Assembly: GCA_964006375.1 (NCBI GenBank)
Contig: OZ023262.1
Span: 56,799,009 to 56,863,008, forward strand
Length of the DNA: 64,000 bases
Source: Tillus elongatus
Taxonomy: Eukaryota > Arthropoda > Insecta > Coleoptera > Cleridae
Reading direction: 5' to 3'
Part shown: one piece after another, positions 27,886 through 38,768 of the stretch
Numbering within the stretch: position 1 is the first letter of the stretch
Layout of the letters: every line of letters begins with the position of its first letter
The notes under the pieces: generated by a model
Database searches by the model: none
What the model saw: the letters and a program-made list of their open reading frames with translations, nothing else
What the model was told of the DNA's origin: nothing
Translations under genes and position numbers: made by a program

Positions 27886-29095
27886 TCTGGACGCAGCGAG
27901 TGCGTTATGTAAGTGAATTTTCATAAAAATATTTTTAATATAAGTAAATAAATAAGCATATGTGATTTTAATGCAAGAAGGCATCAATTTAGTTACCTAT
28001 ATAACCTATATAGTAGAAACAATGTACCATATTTTATCAAAATAACTTATTGTTGAAAATGTACAAAAATTTTCCGAAAATAAACTTAAAATGATTGCGA
28101 AAAAACTGGTTTCCTAGCCAACGAAACTAAGGTTAATAGCAAATTGAGTTATCGAAATTTGAAGCAATTAATGAAAATTCGCTACTGCGTCTCGATTTAA
28201 ACTTCCCAATTCGGACTCGGGGGACGACGGTTCGAGACTCACCGGCAGCGGATGATTTTTCAAATCACTTCTATCGTTGAGATCGTGCTTAAGGTGGAGG
28301 GTAGGTTAGTTTAGATGAGCAAAAAGGGTCAGCAATGGCCTAATTGCCAGTAAGCATCTTACCTTTACCTTTTTGTATCTTGCATAATAACAATTGAGCT
28401 TTACCGTAGAAATGCGTCACCCTGTATATACGTAAACAGATAAAAACTGAAACCAAACCCAGATATGGATTTTAGGGAGCCTAGTTTTCGCTCATTTCAA
28501 GAAATCTTTTTAAAATTCAATAATCGCGGTCTCCTCATTAACGAATTTTTCTACGAAAATTAGCTAAAAATGATAGACCATTAAACCATACTAAACTGAA
28601 CTAAAACTACTGCCAAAGCATCAGAGAAATGTGTATTTGAAATGAATTTTTTGGAAATATTTTAGTAAGATGCAGGTCAATGACGGTTGATGCTGAAACC
28701 TAAGGGTTTGTAGAACACTCTTGTTGCGACATTTTCTTTACATAACCCGCCAGTTTTGACGTTTCAAATCCCCACTTTGACGTTTTGAGGAAAACCCCAA
28801 ATTTTTGATTCTTTAAATGCCTGTAACTTTTTTTCATTTAACTTATAGATCTAAATTTTGGTACATGGTTCACAGAATACAAACAAGCGCACCAAATTTA
28901 GTTTTCGTTACTTTGTTACTTCTGGAGATATAAAAAATTTCGGAACGAAAACACAAAATTTTCCGGAAAAAACTGGGCCGATTTTACTGGCTAGCGTATC
29001 TAAGCCACTTGCAAAACGAAGGCACTTACCAAATTTGATTAAAATCGGCCTATTAGTTTTTGAGTTTTCGGTGTGATACCCACCCACAGACTCAC
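27886..29095 (+). repeat. Family X, long copy without microsatellite expansion
   Basis: 5' module from GGACGCAGCGAGTGCG (27889), right arm shortened near 28195. It is interrupted by a SINE-like insert (28215-28375), then carries the middle modules ('cagagaaatgtgtatttg', 'tttgacgttttgaggaaaac'), then 'ggtacatggttcacagaata', 'ccggaaaaaactgggccgat' and 'gttttcggtgtgatac' followed by short CA/CG-rich sequence in place of (TA)n. A 3'-module-like piece also appears early, at 28440-28560. Confidence 0.8.
28215..28378 (+). mobile_element. Possible tRNA-related SINE fragment
   Basis: Contains a B-box-like 'ggttcgagactc' at 28250-28261 and ends with 'cttacctttaccttt', a short repeat of the kind seen at SINE 3' ends. 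It interrupts family X. No A-box or clear target duplication seen. Confidence 0.4.
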
Positions 29096-29478
29096 ACACC
29101 CGCGCACGCGCACTCACAATTAATTATTTCGTACGTTTTCGGTACTAAAGTTAATTTACATATCTTTATATTTTTATTAGAAGATTTGCTAAATAATCAC
29201 ATATTCTGATCGGCTATTAGAATTGAACAAATAATCTGAAGAAAGAAATTAAAACTGATCCCTACATGAATAATGATATGTGATTACATGTGTCAATATT
29301 TCCAAAACAAGGGTCTGTAGGTATAGAGGGTGTCATACAAAACTTGAAGCAGAAGGCATGCCCCTCACATCTTAAAATTGAAATTGAAATAACTTTAAAA
29401 GAATGAACGATATGCAACAGTTTTTCCTGAAAACAAGAAAAATTCCATGAAAAATGCATATTTGATCGATTAGAAAAA
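29096..29478. other. Unassigned DNA
   Basis: Nothing recognised apart from short AT-rich sequence. Confidence 0.35.
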
Positions 29479-29997
29479 GTCTGGAAGCAGCAAGTGCGTT
29501 ATGGTAGTGAATTCTCATAAAATGTTTTAAATAGCAAATGTGTGTTTTTTTAAAGCAAATAGGCATCAAATTTGGTTACCAGTATAACCTATATAGTAGA
29601 AATAATGTACCATATTTCATAGAAATAACTATACTGTTTGAAAATGTACAAAACATTTTCGAAAATAAACTTTACATGTTCTCGAAAAAACTAGTTTCCT
29701 GGCCAACGAACCGTATAGGTTAATAGCAAATTGAGATATTCAAATTTGAAGCATTTAATAAGAATTTGTTGCCATAACTCCTGCGTCCCGAATTTCTTTT
29801 CTTGCAAACATGCATTATAATTTCGTAGTCGAAATTCGATACATTAAAGGTCAGCTGAGAACTGACACGGACCGGGGGAATTCGACTATCAAATTAAAAC
29901 AAAGCATTGCTTAATCTATTCCACTTACAAAAGGAAGGTACTTACCAAATTTGATCATCATCCGCGTATTATTTTTTGAGCTATCGGTGTGATACAC

Positions 29998-30007
29998 ACA
30001 CACACAC

Positions 30008-30062
<55 letters not shown>
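29998..30062. repeat. (CA)n then (TA)n microsatellite
   Basis: Left remainder of the family X microsatellite, ending at transposon C. Confidence 0.97.
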
Positions 30063-30065
<3 letters not shown>

Positions 30066-31479
30066 GCTGTTTCAAAAAACATGCACCATCGCTCGTGGGG
30101 CAATTCCTTACTAAAAAATAAGAAAAAAAGTTACTGTGCACATGGGCCCGGAAACGCATAGTTTCCAATATACAGGGAGTTGAATTTTAATTTTTTTTTA
30201 AATTTTTTATAAATAATTTCAAAACCACTGGATTGATGTTAATGAAACTTGGAACTTGAAAGTGTATTATGAAAGTGCATATTTTCAAGTGAGAATCTGC
30301 TTACAACTGCGTCAGTGGCGTGCGTACGGGGCAACTGTAAAAATTCATTAGTAAATAGTACACGTTAGAAAAATTTTGGTCGTGCTGAAGTTTGTTTGAG
30401 AACCACTGACAAAACATTACCCTTGGTTGAAAGTCTCTAGGTAGAAGTTCCTGGACACGTGTAAAATGATAGGGATATAAACTTTGATCCTTCAGAGTTC
30501 TGTGAACTGATGATGCCGAAATATTACCCAGTTCGGTGGCAATAATTCTCGTACTTGTACTAGGATCACGTTCAACTCCATTTAATATTGCCTCTTCAAC
30601 TCGTACAGTTCGGCGGTATCTTCTGCGTCCAGAGTCAGCTTTTAAAGGTTTTAAAGAACCAGTTTCTCTCAAATGTCTTACAATGCGTGGGAAAATATTT
30701 TTGTCAGGAATTCTTCTTTGCGGATAAGTTTCCTGATAAACTCGCACAGCTTGTCTAGCATTTTGATTTGTTTGTCCATAAATTAACAACATATCAGTCA
30801 AATCCGCTGAAGTGTACTTAATGAAAACCATCTTGAGAGGAGGAAATAATATTAATGAGCAGCTCAGTAACAACAAATAACTAAAAACGAAAATACTGCA
30901 CCGTATCAAAATTTAAAGAATAGCACGAAAACTCTTTTGACGCCTACAAAGCACTTCAAAATTGTAGAATTTAGAAAACTGTCAAAAATTATAGTTTCAT
31001 GGCACTTTACGATTACTGTTTTCATTACTCCAACGAATCGGTACTTTGCCCATTTTTATAAAATTAATCATATCTCCTAGGGGATACCCTGAACGAAAAA
31101 ATACCAAGAGGTAGCTTTTGTAGCTCATGTAATAAGCTTCATAACTGATGTATCAAAATTGGAAAAAGACAGTGGCGCACATATTTTTTCCCCAAATGAA
31201 TTTTTACAGTTACCCCGTACGCACGCCACTGACGCAGTTGTAAGTAGATTTTCACTTGAAAATATGCACTTTCATAATACACTTTCAAGTTCCAAATTTC
31301 ATTAAAATCAATCCAGTGGTTTTGAAATTATTTATAAAAAATTAAAAAAATTAAATAAAATTCATCTCCCTGTATATTGGAAACTATGCGTTTCCGGGCC
31401 CATGTGCACAGGAACTTTTTTTCTTATTTTTTAGTAAGGAATTGCCCTACGAGCGATGGTGCATGTTTTTTGAAACAGC

Positions 31480-31482
<3 letters not shown>
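30063..31482 (-). mobile_element. Mariner-like DNA transposon C, internally deleted
   Basis: The left end CAGGCTGTTTCAAAAAACAT and the right end ATGTTTTTTGAAACAGCCTG are exact complements. The arms extend about 290 bp (to 'gtaaaaattcatt' / 'aatgaatttttac'-type sequence), with TA on both sides. 1420 bp. The transposase on the minus strand retains only its N-terminal part. Confidence 0.93.
30340..30831 (-). pseudogene. Mariner-superfamily transposase C, N-terminal half only
   Basis: The ATG at 30831 gives MVFIKYTSADLTDMLLIYGQ, then ARQAVRVYQETYPQRRIPDK, HLRETGSLKPLK (DUF4817-like helix-turn-helix), AEEAILNGV-like VRVEEAILNGVERDPSTSTR, SVHRTLKDQSLYPYHFTRVQ and RVMFCQWFSNKLQHDQNF. It then runs into the inverted arm just before the first catalytic Asp would appear. 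An open frame of about 160 codons is intact up to the deletion point. The whole DDD domain is deleted, so it is non-autonomous; at most it could bind ends. Confidence 0.9.

Positions 31483-31568
<86 letters not shown>
31483..31568. repeat. (TA)n microsatellite
   Basis: Right remainder of the family X microsatellite after transposon C. Confidence 0.97.
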
Positions 31569-31571
<3 letters not shown>

Positions 31572-31737
31572 GTATAGTCTAAAAGCGCCCTCGAATTTGT
31601 CTTCCAGGGGTCCTAAAAGGCGGTCATTTGAAGAGTTTTTTTAAAATTCAAGTTCAAGCCGCGATTTCCTCATTGGTGAATTTTTGTAAAGAAAATTCAC
31701 TAAAAAGAAGACTTGTATCACCAACGATTCATGGGCC

Positions 31738-31803
31738 ACCTTGTCGACACCCACGGTACCATAGTATTTAGGCTGTAAGACCTCGTGGTGTGTTGTTGAA
31801 ATA
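31738..31803 (+). mobile_element. LINE L 3' tail, 5'-truncated
   Basis: 'ccttgtcgacacccacggta' to 'cctcgtggtgtgttgttgaa' is the 3' terminus of LINE L (compare 14778-14843). Only about 66 bp was inserted, and it is not followed by (TA)n. Confidence 0.85.
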
Positions 31804-32397
31804 TTTCTAAAAAAAGCACACTTGTGCGACATGACTTTTTAATCGGTTACAGATAAATCGTTAATAACATCATAATCATTTTTCAAATATAAGTCTTGTA
31901 TCTCTGAATTGCTGGTTTTAGTCTACTTGTGTCAGTGAAGGTTGTAATTTAGCAGATTTATCGCTTCTATTATTTGAGGTTTAATTAATAGATTTGTTTG
32001 AAACATGCAATTCACGCAGCTAAATGCAAAACTAATAACAGGATCAGAGAGCATCCTCCTCTAGACCAAACACTCGCCGTGACAAATAGGTATTATTATT
32101 CGAGCATTGTATGGGCAAAATTAATTTCTACTCTATCACGATTATTTACCGAAAGAATTTTTCCTATCAAGACGAATACTTTCACAAAATGAGTTTAAGA
32201 TTGTTATCGTGTGAAAAACTGCTTCGTTATCATGTTATAAATTGTAAGTATTATTTCTGTAAAAAACCGATATAAAAAATGTTATATCAACAATATACAG
32301 AGTGTCCCATTTAAAACAACACACCCACAATATATGATTGGACCTTAACTTTTTTGAAAATCGCAGAAACCGCCGTCATTAGTGAATTTTCATTATC
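31804..32397. other. Unassigned DNA
   Basis: Nothing recognised; 'acagagtgtcccatttaaaac' near 32298 resembles a transposon end phrase. Confidence 0.35.
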
Positions 32398-33046
32398 AAG
32401 TGAGTGGTAAGACACGCAGCAACGTGCCGCCACCTAGTTGCGGAACCAAGTAGTTGTCACGCCAACTCCAAACAACACAAAGTGTAAAAAATATAGACTG
32501 TATACAACTAACTAACAATTTGGTAAATTTTCAGCCCTGGCCAATTTCTACCTTAATATAGGGACAAACTATGTAAGGCTAGATGAATTCTCCCCACAAT
32601 ACGGCTACCATAGCCGTATTACTTTATAGGTGTATTTTCGCTACAATCAACATGCCGTACAGACGAGCTATAATTAGAACGAAACCGGTCTACGGTTCTA
32701 ATTGTGATGAGAATGCATCTAGCCTTACATACTTTGTCCCTACATTAAGGTAGAAATGGGCCGGGGCTGACAATTTACAAAATTGTTAGTTGGTTGTATA
32801 CAGTCTCTATTTTTTAACACTGTGTTATTTGGAGCTGGTGTGACAACATACTACTTGGTTCCACAACTAGGTGGCGGCACGTTGCTGCGTGTCTTACCAC
32901 TCACTTAGTGTTGGAAGGCTGGCTACCATAGCCGTATTACTTTATATGTGTATTTTCGCTACAATTAGTATGCCGTACTGACGAGCTCTAATTAGAGCGA
33001 AACCGGTCTACGGTTCCAATTGTGGTGAGAATGCATCTAGCCTTAC
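32398..33046. repeat. Foldback element, copy B, with 126-bp direct repeats
   Basis: Inverted arms of about 190 bp (32398-32590 and 32708-32906) begin AAGTGAGTGGTAAGACACGC and share 'aacgtgccgccacctagttg'. A 126-bp segment at 32603-32728 between the arms is repeated at 32921-33046 outside the right arm. Each starts with the hairpin GGCTACCATAGCC and contains the palindromic 'gctctaattagagc' (exact in the second). No coding capacity. Confidence 0.88.
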
Positions 33047-33099
33047 AAATTTTCATTATGAAACAAAATCTATCTAATATTACAGGCACAGATTAAGTT

Positions 33100-33390
33100 T
33101 CTTGGCACAAAAAAAGTCAATACACACCAGAAAGTTAGTTTTAAAATTTTATAGTTTGTCTTCTCAAAACGTCAAAAGTCGCGAGTTGAGACATCAACAT
33201 TGCCCATTTTAGACAAAGTACCTGAAGCAGATACAGGTTATGTAGAAGAAATATCGTAGGAAGTGTGTTTTAGAAAGCCTTGTGTTTCAGGCTTGACCGT
33301 CATTGTCCTTCATTTTACTAAAACATTTGCAGAAAATTAATTTTAAGTAGATCCTTTCTCTGATGCTTTGGTAGTAGTTTTAGTTATAGA
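33100..33390 (-). repeat. Family X middle module
   Basis: Reverse complement of the module with 'ccaaagcatcagagaaagg', 'aaaatgaaggacaatgacgg', 'tttgacgttttgag'. Confidence 0.75.
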
Positions 33391-33436
33391 TAAGTACAAT
33401 TTGGAGAACGCAATTCCTCACAATACAGTTTTTAGA

Positions 33437-33477
33437 CCTGACTATCGTTTTGATAACAAAGTTAGCGTCATCAGAGG
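33437..33477 (-). ncRNA. Degenerate hammerhead-ribozyme-like motif
   Basis: The minus strand has an intact core CTGATGA, but stem II has decayed (GTTATC in place of GTTAGT) and the GAAA box reads CAAAA. It is flanked by no recognisable PLE coding sequence, so it looks like a solo PLE terminal repeat. Confidence 0.6.
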
Positions 33478-33742
33478 GATGCATAAATTAAGCGAATAGA
33501 AATTATAACTACGATTTCTATGTTAATTGCCTAGCAATAGCGAACAACGTCCTCTAGAAAGGTATACAAACCCACCCCTTCTGTTGAGTCTTAAATTGCA
33601 AACCTGCTTGTGTAAAACTGTGTGGTGTTATCAAATTCTTTCTGAAAAGGACACACTGAATATTAAGATAACAAGTCGAACAATAGACTACACAGAACCG
33701 GACCTACTCTATTCATCGAAACATTTTTGTTCACATTTCTAG

Positions 33743-33744
<2 letters not shown>
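33478..33744. other. Unassigned DNA
   Basis: Short open frames only; nothing recognised. Confidence 0.35.

Positions 33745-33826
<82 letters not shown>
33745..33826. repeat. (TA)n microsatellite
   Basis: About 40 units at the left end of PLE composite 2. Confidence 0.97.
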
Positions 33827-33833
<7 letters not shown>

Positions 33834-33910
33834 TGAGACATACTTGGTTATCGGGTTGAACCGCGTCCATAATTTATGGAAACTCGACGTTTTGGAGCAA
33901 TTTTCAAGAG

Positions 33911-34173
33911 GTAAACTCTAAGGCCTCAATCTGCCTACTTCTTAGAGTGGTGGACATAGGTGGGTAAAGGAAATATGTAAAGACACTCTAAGGTCTCACT
34001 CTGCCTACTCCTTAGAGTGGTGGGCAAAGGTGGGTAAAGGAAATATGTGAGGACACTCTAAGGTCTCACTCTGCCTACACCTTAGAGTGGTGGACAAAGG
34101 TAGGTAAAGGAAATATGTAAGGACACTCTAAGGTCTCAATCTGCCTACTCCTTAGAGCGGTGGACAAAGGTGG
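33911..34173. repeat. 70-bp tandem repeat, ~3.8 units
   Basis: Same unit as at 4429-5128, with full units at 33964, 34034 and 34104; the first unit has an internal deletion. Confidence 0.95.
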
Positions 34174-34960
34174 GTTTGGTTGTTGTAGCTCGATTATTAC
34201 AGGGCCTCAATCTGCCTACTCTCCAAATCTCGCCGGAGATCGTCTGTAAGGTTTCAGTGTGTTCAACCCTAGGCCTCAGAGAGATCTGGCAGTTCGTTGC
34301 AAGTCTTGTCTTATATATGTCGTTCCGTCTACCTGCTTCGTTATCAGTGAAAGTAGTGGGGTCACCGTCAATTAAGTAGGAGGCTTTGGTCATGGTAATT
34401 ATAGGAGGATTAAGAGGGTCACCGGCATTTGTTGAGGCAGATAATGATGCAATAAAATTGTCTGTGGAATTTATTTTCTTTTTGTGTGTTTGTAAATAAG
34501 ATATAATAGGTTTCCAAGTAGTCGGAAGGCGAAGACCATCATCTCTCTTATTTAAACAATCGGGACGTTTTTCAATCTCGATTGCTTCGCCGATAATTCT
34601 CGTTTTGAAGTTGTAAATCGGTGCTATTGTTTTGGCATTATCGAAGTCTATTTTGTACCCTGTATGAATATGATGCATGGCCAGCGCCGATGAGGGGTCG
34701 GATTTTCTAACTGCGAGCGTGTCTTCATATATTCTATTGTGGATGCGTCTATTTGTTTCTCCTACATAAGTTCTGGAATAGTCGGAACAAGGAATTTCGT
34801 AAGCTCCGTGGAATTCGTTTGGAATCGTATCCTTGCGAGTTTTTATCAGATTTTACAATTTTTGCTCTGTTGTGAATACGGTTTTGATACTATGGGTTCT
34901 AAAAATTCTGCTGATTTTGTTGGTGACAGCTTTAATGTATGGTAAAAACGCTGTGTGTTG
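34145..34960 (-). pseudogene. PLE GIY-YIG endonuclease and C-terminal tail
   Basis: The minus-strand reading begins around 34960 with LPYIKAVTNKISRIFRTHSI, then FTTEQKL, a stop, NLIKTRKDTIPNEFHGAYEI and CSDYSRTYVGETNRRIHNRI. These are the GAYEI and YVGET halves of the GIY-YIG nuclease motif, with the Arg-containing helix. It then continues ALAMHHIHTGYKIDFDNAKT and IREAIEIE-like IIGEAIEIEKRPDCLNKRDD, the usual end of a PLE nuclease. An unusual tail follows: LIDGDPTTFTDNEAGRRNDI and ISLRPRVEHTETLQ. The reverse transcriptase is absent. One stop codon in the linker; inactive or truncated. Confidence 0.85.
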
Positions 34961-35224
34961 TTGTGTGGACTCTGTTTGTTATTGTTGTGGTGTAGTGGTT
35001 TGTTGTTGTGCGTTTCTAATGTATCGTAGTATGTGATTGTTGTCGTGTCCGTTTTCTAGCAATGTCTGTCTTAAAAAGTTTAATTATGTCTGTTTGTTGT
35101 TGTTGTCCGTCTAAGGGATCGTGTTACTAGTGTCCGAACCACGGAATTTAGTTGCGATGGGTGATGGTGAGATTGGGCGTTAAGATAACGATTAGTGTAG
35201 GTTGGTTTCGGTGGACCTTCGGTA

Positions 35225-35424
35225 CCCACCTTTGTCCACCACTCTAAGGAGTAGGCCGATTGAGACCTTAGAGTGTCCTTACATATTTCCTTTACCCACC
35301 CTTGTCCACCACTCTAAGGATTAGGCAGATTGAGGCCTTAGAGTGTCCTTACATATTTCCTTTACCCACCTTTGTCCACCACTCTAAGGAGTAGGCAGAT
35401 TGAGGCCTTAGAGTGTCCTTTACC
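35225..35424. repeat. 70-bp repeat, ~2.8 inverted units
   Basis: Reverse-complement units (ctttgtccaccactctaagg) before the inverted right end of composite 2. Confidence 0.95.
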
Positions 35425-35538
35425 TCTTGAAAATGGCTCCAAAACAGGAGCCCAAACGTCGAGTTTCCATAAATTCTGGACGCCGTTTAACCCGAGAACC
35501 AAGTATGTATCACATTAAAGACCGCGGAAATCTTTCTG

Positions 35539-35541
<3 letters not shown>

Positions 35542-35576
<35 letters not shown>
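35542..35576. repeat. Short (TA)n at PLE coding boundary
   Basis: About 17 units. On the right it is continuous with PLE coding sequence reading YKSIYI on the minus strand. Confidence 0.95.
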
Positions 35577-35577
<1 letters not shown>

Positions 35578-35860
35578 TTTTGTAAGCATCTAACTGCCGT
35601 GACTGCCTGACATTTTTGGTTAACTTTAGATTTTCTCTATGTATACATGATTTATCAATAGTGCCATATCTCAGTTGCACTAAATAGTCTTTAAATCTAG
35701 TTTCGATAGTTCTTTTAGTTTGCCCAACATATTTAGGTTCACAATCCTTACAACCTATTTCGTAGATTCCCGACACTTCTGTAGTTTTAACTTTATCTTT
35801 TCGTAAAATTGTACTGATCAGTGCTCATCATAGGTTTCAAACTTAACTCATTCAGCTATA
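35577..35860 (-). pseudogene. PLE GIY-YIG fragment, different family
   Basis: The minus-strand reading TSGIYEIGC-like MSGIYEIGCKDCEPKYVGQT holds both nuclease half-motifs (GIYEI, YVGQTKR), followed by ETRFKDYLVQLRYGTIDKSC and LTKNVRQSRQLDAYKSIYI, where it meets (TA)n. Upstream, at 35816-35845, is the inverted terminal motif (gtgctcatcataggtttcaa), as at other truncated PLE copies. Confidence 0.85.
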
Positions 35861-36101
35861 CAGTCTATGGTTTAATAGACTATTATTTTTAGCAAATTTT
35901 CGTGATTAAAATTCGTCATTGAGGAGACCGCGACTTTTGACGTTTGTTTCAGTTTTTATCTGTTAACATATATACAGAATGGCGCATTTGTACGGTAAAG
36001 CTCAATATATCAGTTATTATAGAAGATGCGAGAAAAAATTGTCTACATTAATTATAGGGTGTCTTGGGCTCGCTTGATCTTATAAAACCATTTTGGCAAT
36101 T
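35861..36101. other. Unassigned DNA
   Basis: Contains family X-like scraps ('ggtaaagctcaatatatcag', 'gtctacattaattatagggt'). Confidence 0.35.
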
Positions 36102-36169
36102 ACAGGCTGGCCCATAAGTAGTTGGTGATACAAGAATAGTTCCGTTTTGACAGCATTAGACATCGGTTA

Positions 36170-36690
36170 GAGACGAAGTTTGGCGAACAGCATTTACAAC
36201 AGCTGTATCGATTTCAGTTGAAAAATCGTTGTCAGAACTCGTGCGAAAGTCCACAACATATCCACGCCGACGTTGTCAGACTGACACCATTAGTTTACCT
36301 CACAGCTCCGGTGGAATTTTTGAACCAGCTGGCGCTGCAAACATTTATTTGCGGCATTGTGGATGTCGACATCCAACGGGCGCTGAGGATGGCGTGGCAC
36401 AAAAACATAAAAGATGCTTTGGCACATTCCTTCGAAGAAGCAAAGCAAGCGTCAGAAAGTCAAGTGAGATTTCGCAGTCTCCAAGTTCGAGAAGAAAGTA
36501 AAACAGAGTCATTTAAGGTCATGCAGTTATTAGAGAAACTAGTGGAACAGATAAAGCCTACTTGGCATTGGAACCCAATAAGAGCTCACCGTGTCAATGC
36601 CCTGCATTGTTGGAACTACGGCAAGGTGCGACATATACAAGGCGAAAGTTGGGTTCTAAGATTACCCCTATCCGGACATGGAAGAAAGTG
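36170..36690 (+). pseudogene. Gypsy gag-like remnant
   Basis: Readable as FGEQHLQQLYRFQLKNRCQN, SADV-like HIHADVVRLTPLVYLTAP, LNQLALQTFICGIVDVDIQR, ALRMAWHKNIKDALAHSFEE and KQASESQVRFRSLQVREESK. The ALQTFICGI ... IQRALRMA pattern is characteristic of arthropod gypsy Gag (capsid C-terminal part). It is followed by a decayed zinc-knuckle region (CWNYGKVRHI, expected CWxCGKxGHI). Confidence 0.8.
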
Positions 36691-37320
36691 AAGCCAAGGC
36701 CGGTAACTGTCTCTCAGGTTTGCAATTCTGGCAGCGCGCTCGTCGTAGCGGGATACGTAAGCGCCAATAAGACCCAGATAGTCGTTGACATCGGCGTACT
36801 TAACAAGATTATCCGCCGCGAAATGGTACTAATATGACGAGTAAGAGACCAGATAGGGTTTACAGATTAAATGCAGCCGGTGGTGATCGGATCCAGGTAT
36901 TTGGTGAAATTGACGTCTAGCTGCAAATTCGGTAATGGAGGGCAAAGCAGAGAGCCATAGTCGCCGCCATATCAGACCTGATTATAATTGACTTGGACAT
37001 TCTCCAAGGTCAGTGCATTAAACTTGATCTTGGCACTAACCTCCTGACTATCGGCGGTGAAGAAATAGTGACGTCGTTTGACAATAACCTGGTAGTGCAG
37101 AAAATCACCGTTCAAGAAAATAGCAACGTTAACGTCTGCTATGGAAGTGTGAAAGCTGAGAGAGAAAAAGACGACCCAGGTATTCAGCCAAAATCAACGA
37201 GAGGGGAGATCCTGGGAGAAACACAAGACGAAGCGTGTATAGGCCATCTAGGTGTGCAGCAAACCCAGAAAAAGGTCAATGAAAACATTTGTTGATACAG
37301 AGCTAATGTCGACGAGAAGA
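36691..37320 (+). pseudogene. Gypsy protease and integrase N-terminus remnant
   Basis: SALVVAGYVSANKTQIVVDI with GVLNKIIRR is a retropepsin in which the active DTG has become DIG. Next come RVYRLNAAGGDRIQVFGEID and DLDILQGQCIKLDLGTNLLT (canonical LGMDFL). After a jump, CIGHLGVQQTQKKVNENICW and later ACGDFCR fit the His-His-Cys-Cys integrase finger. Several stops and frame changes; dead. Confidence 0.75.
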
Positions 37321-37520
37321 ATAAGGCCTGCGGGGATTTTTGTCGAAGTAGGGTCAACAGGACGAGAGGAGTCGGAAGGAAGAACCAGTGGAACGTAACA
37401 ACTTCCTCGGACGGAGCTCCGGCCTAATAAAAAACAAAGAGGCCACCTATTCGGCTGTCAGAATGCACAAAGGAGCAGAAAGCGACCACATAAAGACCCA
37501 TTATGACGTGCGAGCTAATT

Positions 37521-37770
37521 TCGCTTTAAAAAAATCGATAATATATTTCTTACCAAGATTTCCTTAAACACAAAGCACAAAAATTCATTAGAACATTATT
37601 TTCCGTGAATTGTGTTAAAAAATATTTCACCAAAATTTCCCTAAATATTCTTTTACACAAAAATTGGAAACAAAACTTTCTTTCAAGAAAAGAAAATACC
37701 CGAAAGCTTTTTTGTAAAAAAATTCGCCATTTCAAAAACATTGTGTACATGAAATGTCGCTCATAAAAAA
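37521..37770. other. Unassigned DNA
   Basis: AT-rich; nothing recognised. Confidence 0.35.
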
Positions 37771-38728
37771 GTCTGGACACAGAAAGTGCGTTATGGTACT
37801 GAATTTTCATAAAAATGTTTTTAATGGTAAATATGTTTTTTTTAAGAAAGCAGGCATTAAATTTGGTGACCAGTATAACCTATATAATAGAAACAATGTG
37901 CCATGATTCATCAAAATAAATTTATTGTTTGAAAATTGACAAAAATTTCCGAAAGTAAACTTAAAGTGTTCCAGAAAAAACTGATTTCTTGGTCAACCTT
38001 ATAGGTTAATAGCAAATTGAACTATTCAAATTTGAAGCATTTAAAGAAAATTCGCCACCATAATGCACTTGCTGCGCCCCGAATTTCTTTTCTTACAAAG
38101 ATGTATTATATTTAGATGGGAAATGCAAAAATGCAATAACATGTTCGAAAAAAAAAGAAAATTTGAATCACCAACGACTTATGGGCTACCCTGTAATTGT
38201 AGAAATATTTTTTTAAGATGTAGCTCAAGACACCCTACTGCCAAAGCATCAGAGAAAGGGTCTAGTTTAAATGAATTTTCTGGGAATATTTGAGTAAAAT
38301 GAAGGACAAATACAATTGAAACTAAGACTTCAGGTTTTGTAAAACAGTCTTCTTGAGACACTTTCTTTCCATAGCTCATATTAGTTTCAGGTTCATTGCC
38401 TAAATATATTGACGTTTTAAATTGCGACTTTGACGTTTTGAGGAAAACCCAAATTTATTTTTCTTTAAATGGCTGTAACTTTTTTATTATCCTTTAATCT
38501 ACAGAGCTAAATTTTGGTAGGTAACTTACCTATAATGATATAAACTCGAGTTGCCCTTTCTTTGTTAATTCCGGAGATATAAATTTTTGTCGAAAGATGA
38601 CACAAAATTTGCCGGGAAAACCTCGGCAAATTTTCCTCGTTAACGAACTTGTCCAAGCCACTTGCAAAAGGTAGGTATTCATTAGATTTAATAAAAATCG
38701 GCCCATTCGTTTTTTAGTTATCGGTGTG

Positions 38729-38768
<40 letters not shown>

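Larger units (their letters stand above)
29479..31706 (+). repeat. Family X copy split by mariner-like element C
   Basis: The 5' module (29483-29790) and 'ttgatcatcatccgcgtatt', 'gagctatcggtgtgatacac' are followed by (CA)n and (TA)n. Then comes element C (30063-31482), (TA)n again, and the family X 3' module resumes ('ggggtcctaaaaggcggtca', 'aaagaaaattcactaaaaag'). Confidence 0.85.
33831..35541 (-). mobile_element. PLE composite 2 with 70-bp repeats and inverted ends
   Basis: The left end (tgagacatacttggttatcg ... gccgcgtcc-type ... ttttcaagaggtaaa) and the right end (ttacctcttgaaaatggctc ... gttccataaattctggacgc-type ... aagaccgcggaaatctttct) are inverted copies. Tandem 70-bp units flank a minus-strand GIY-YIG coding remnant on both sides: about 3.8 units at 33911-34173 and about 2.8 inverted units at 35225-35424. 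Confidence 0.82.
36102..37520 (+). mobile_element. Ty3/gypsy LTR-retrotransposon remnant without RT
   Basis: Coding remains run in the order gag, protease, integrase zinc finger, all plus strand, with the reverse transcriptase/RNase H missing between protease and integrase. No LTRs could be found on either side. The sequence is noticeably richer in GC than the surroundings. Confidence 0.78.

Noticed and set aside
30505..30520. CTGATGA within transposase C as a hammerhead core
   Set aside because: No stem II, GAAA or GTC follows; it is coding sequence of the transposase opposite strand.
33527..33742. Plus-strand 71-codon frame
   Set aside because: No similarity recognised and no coding bias; adjacent to decayed repeat sequence.
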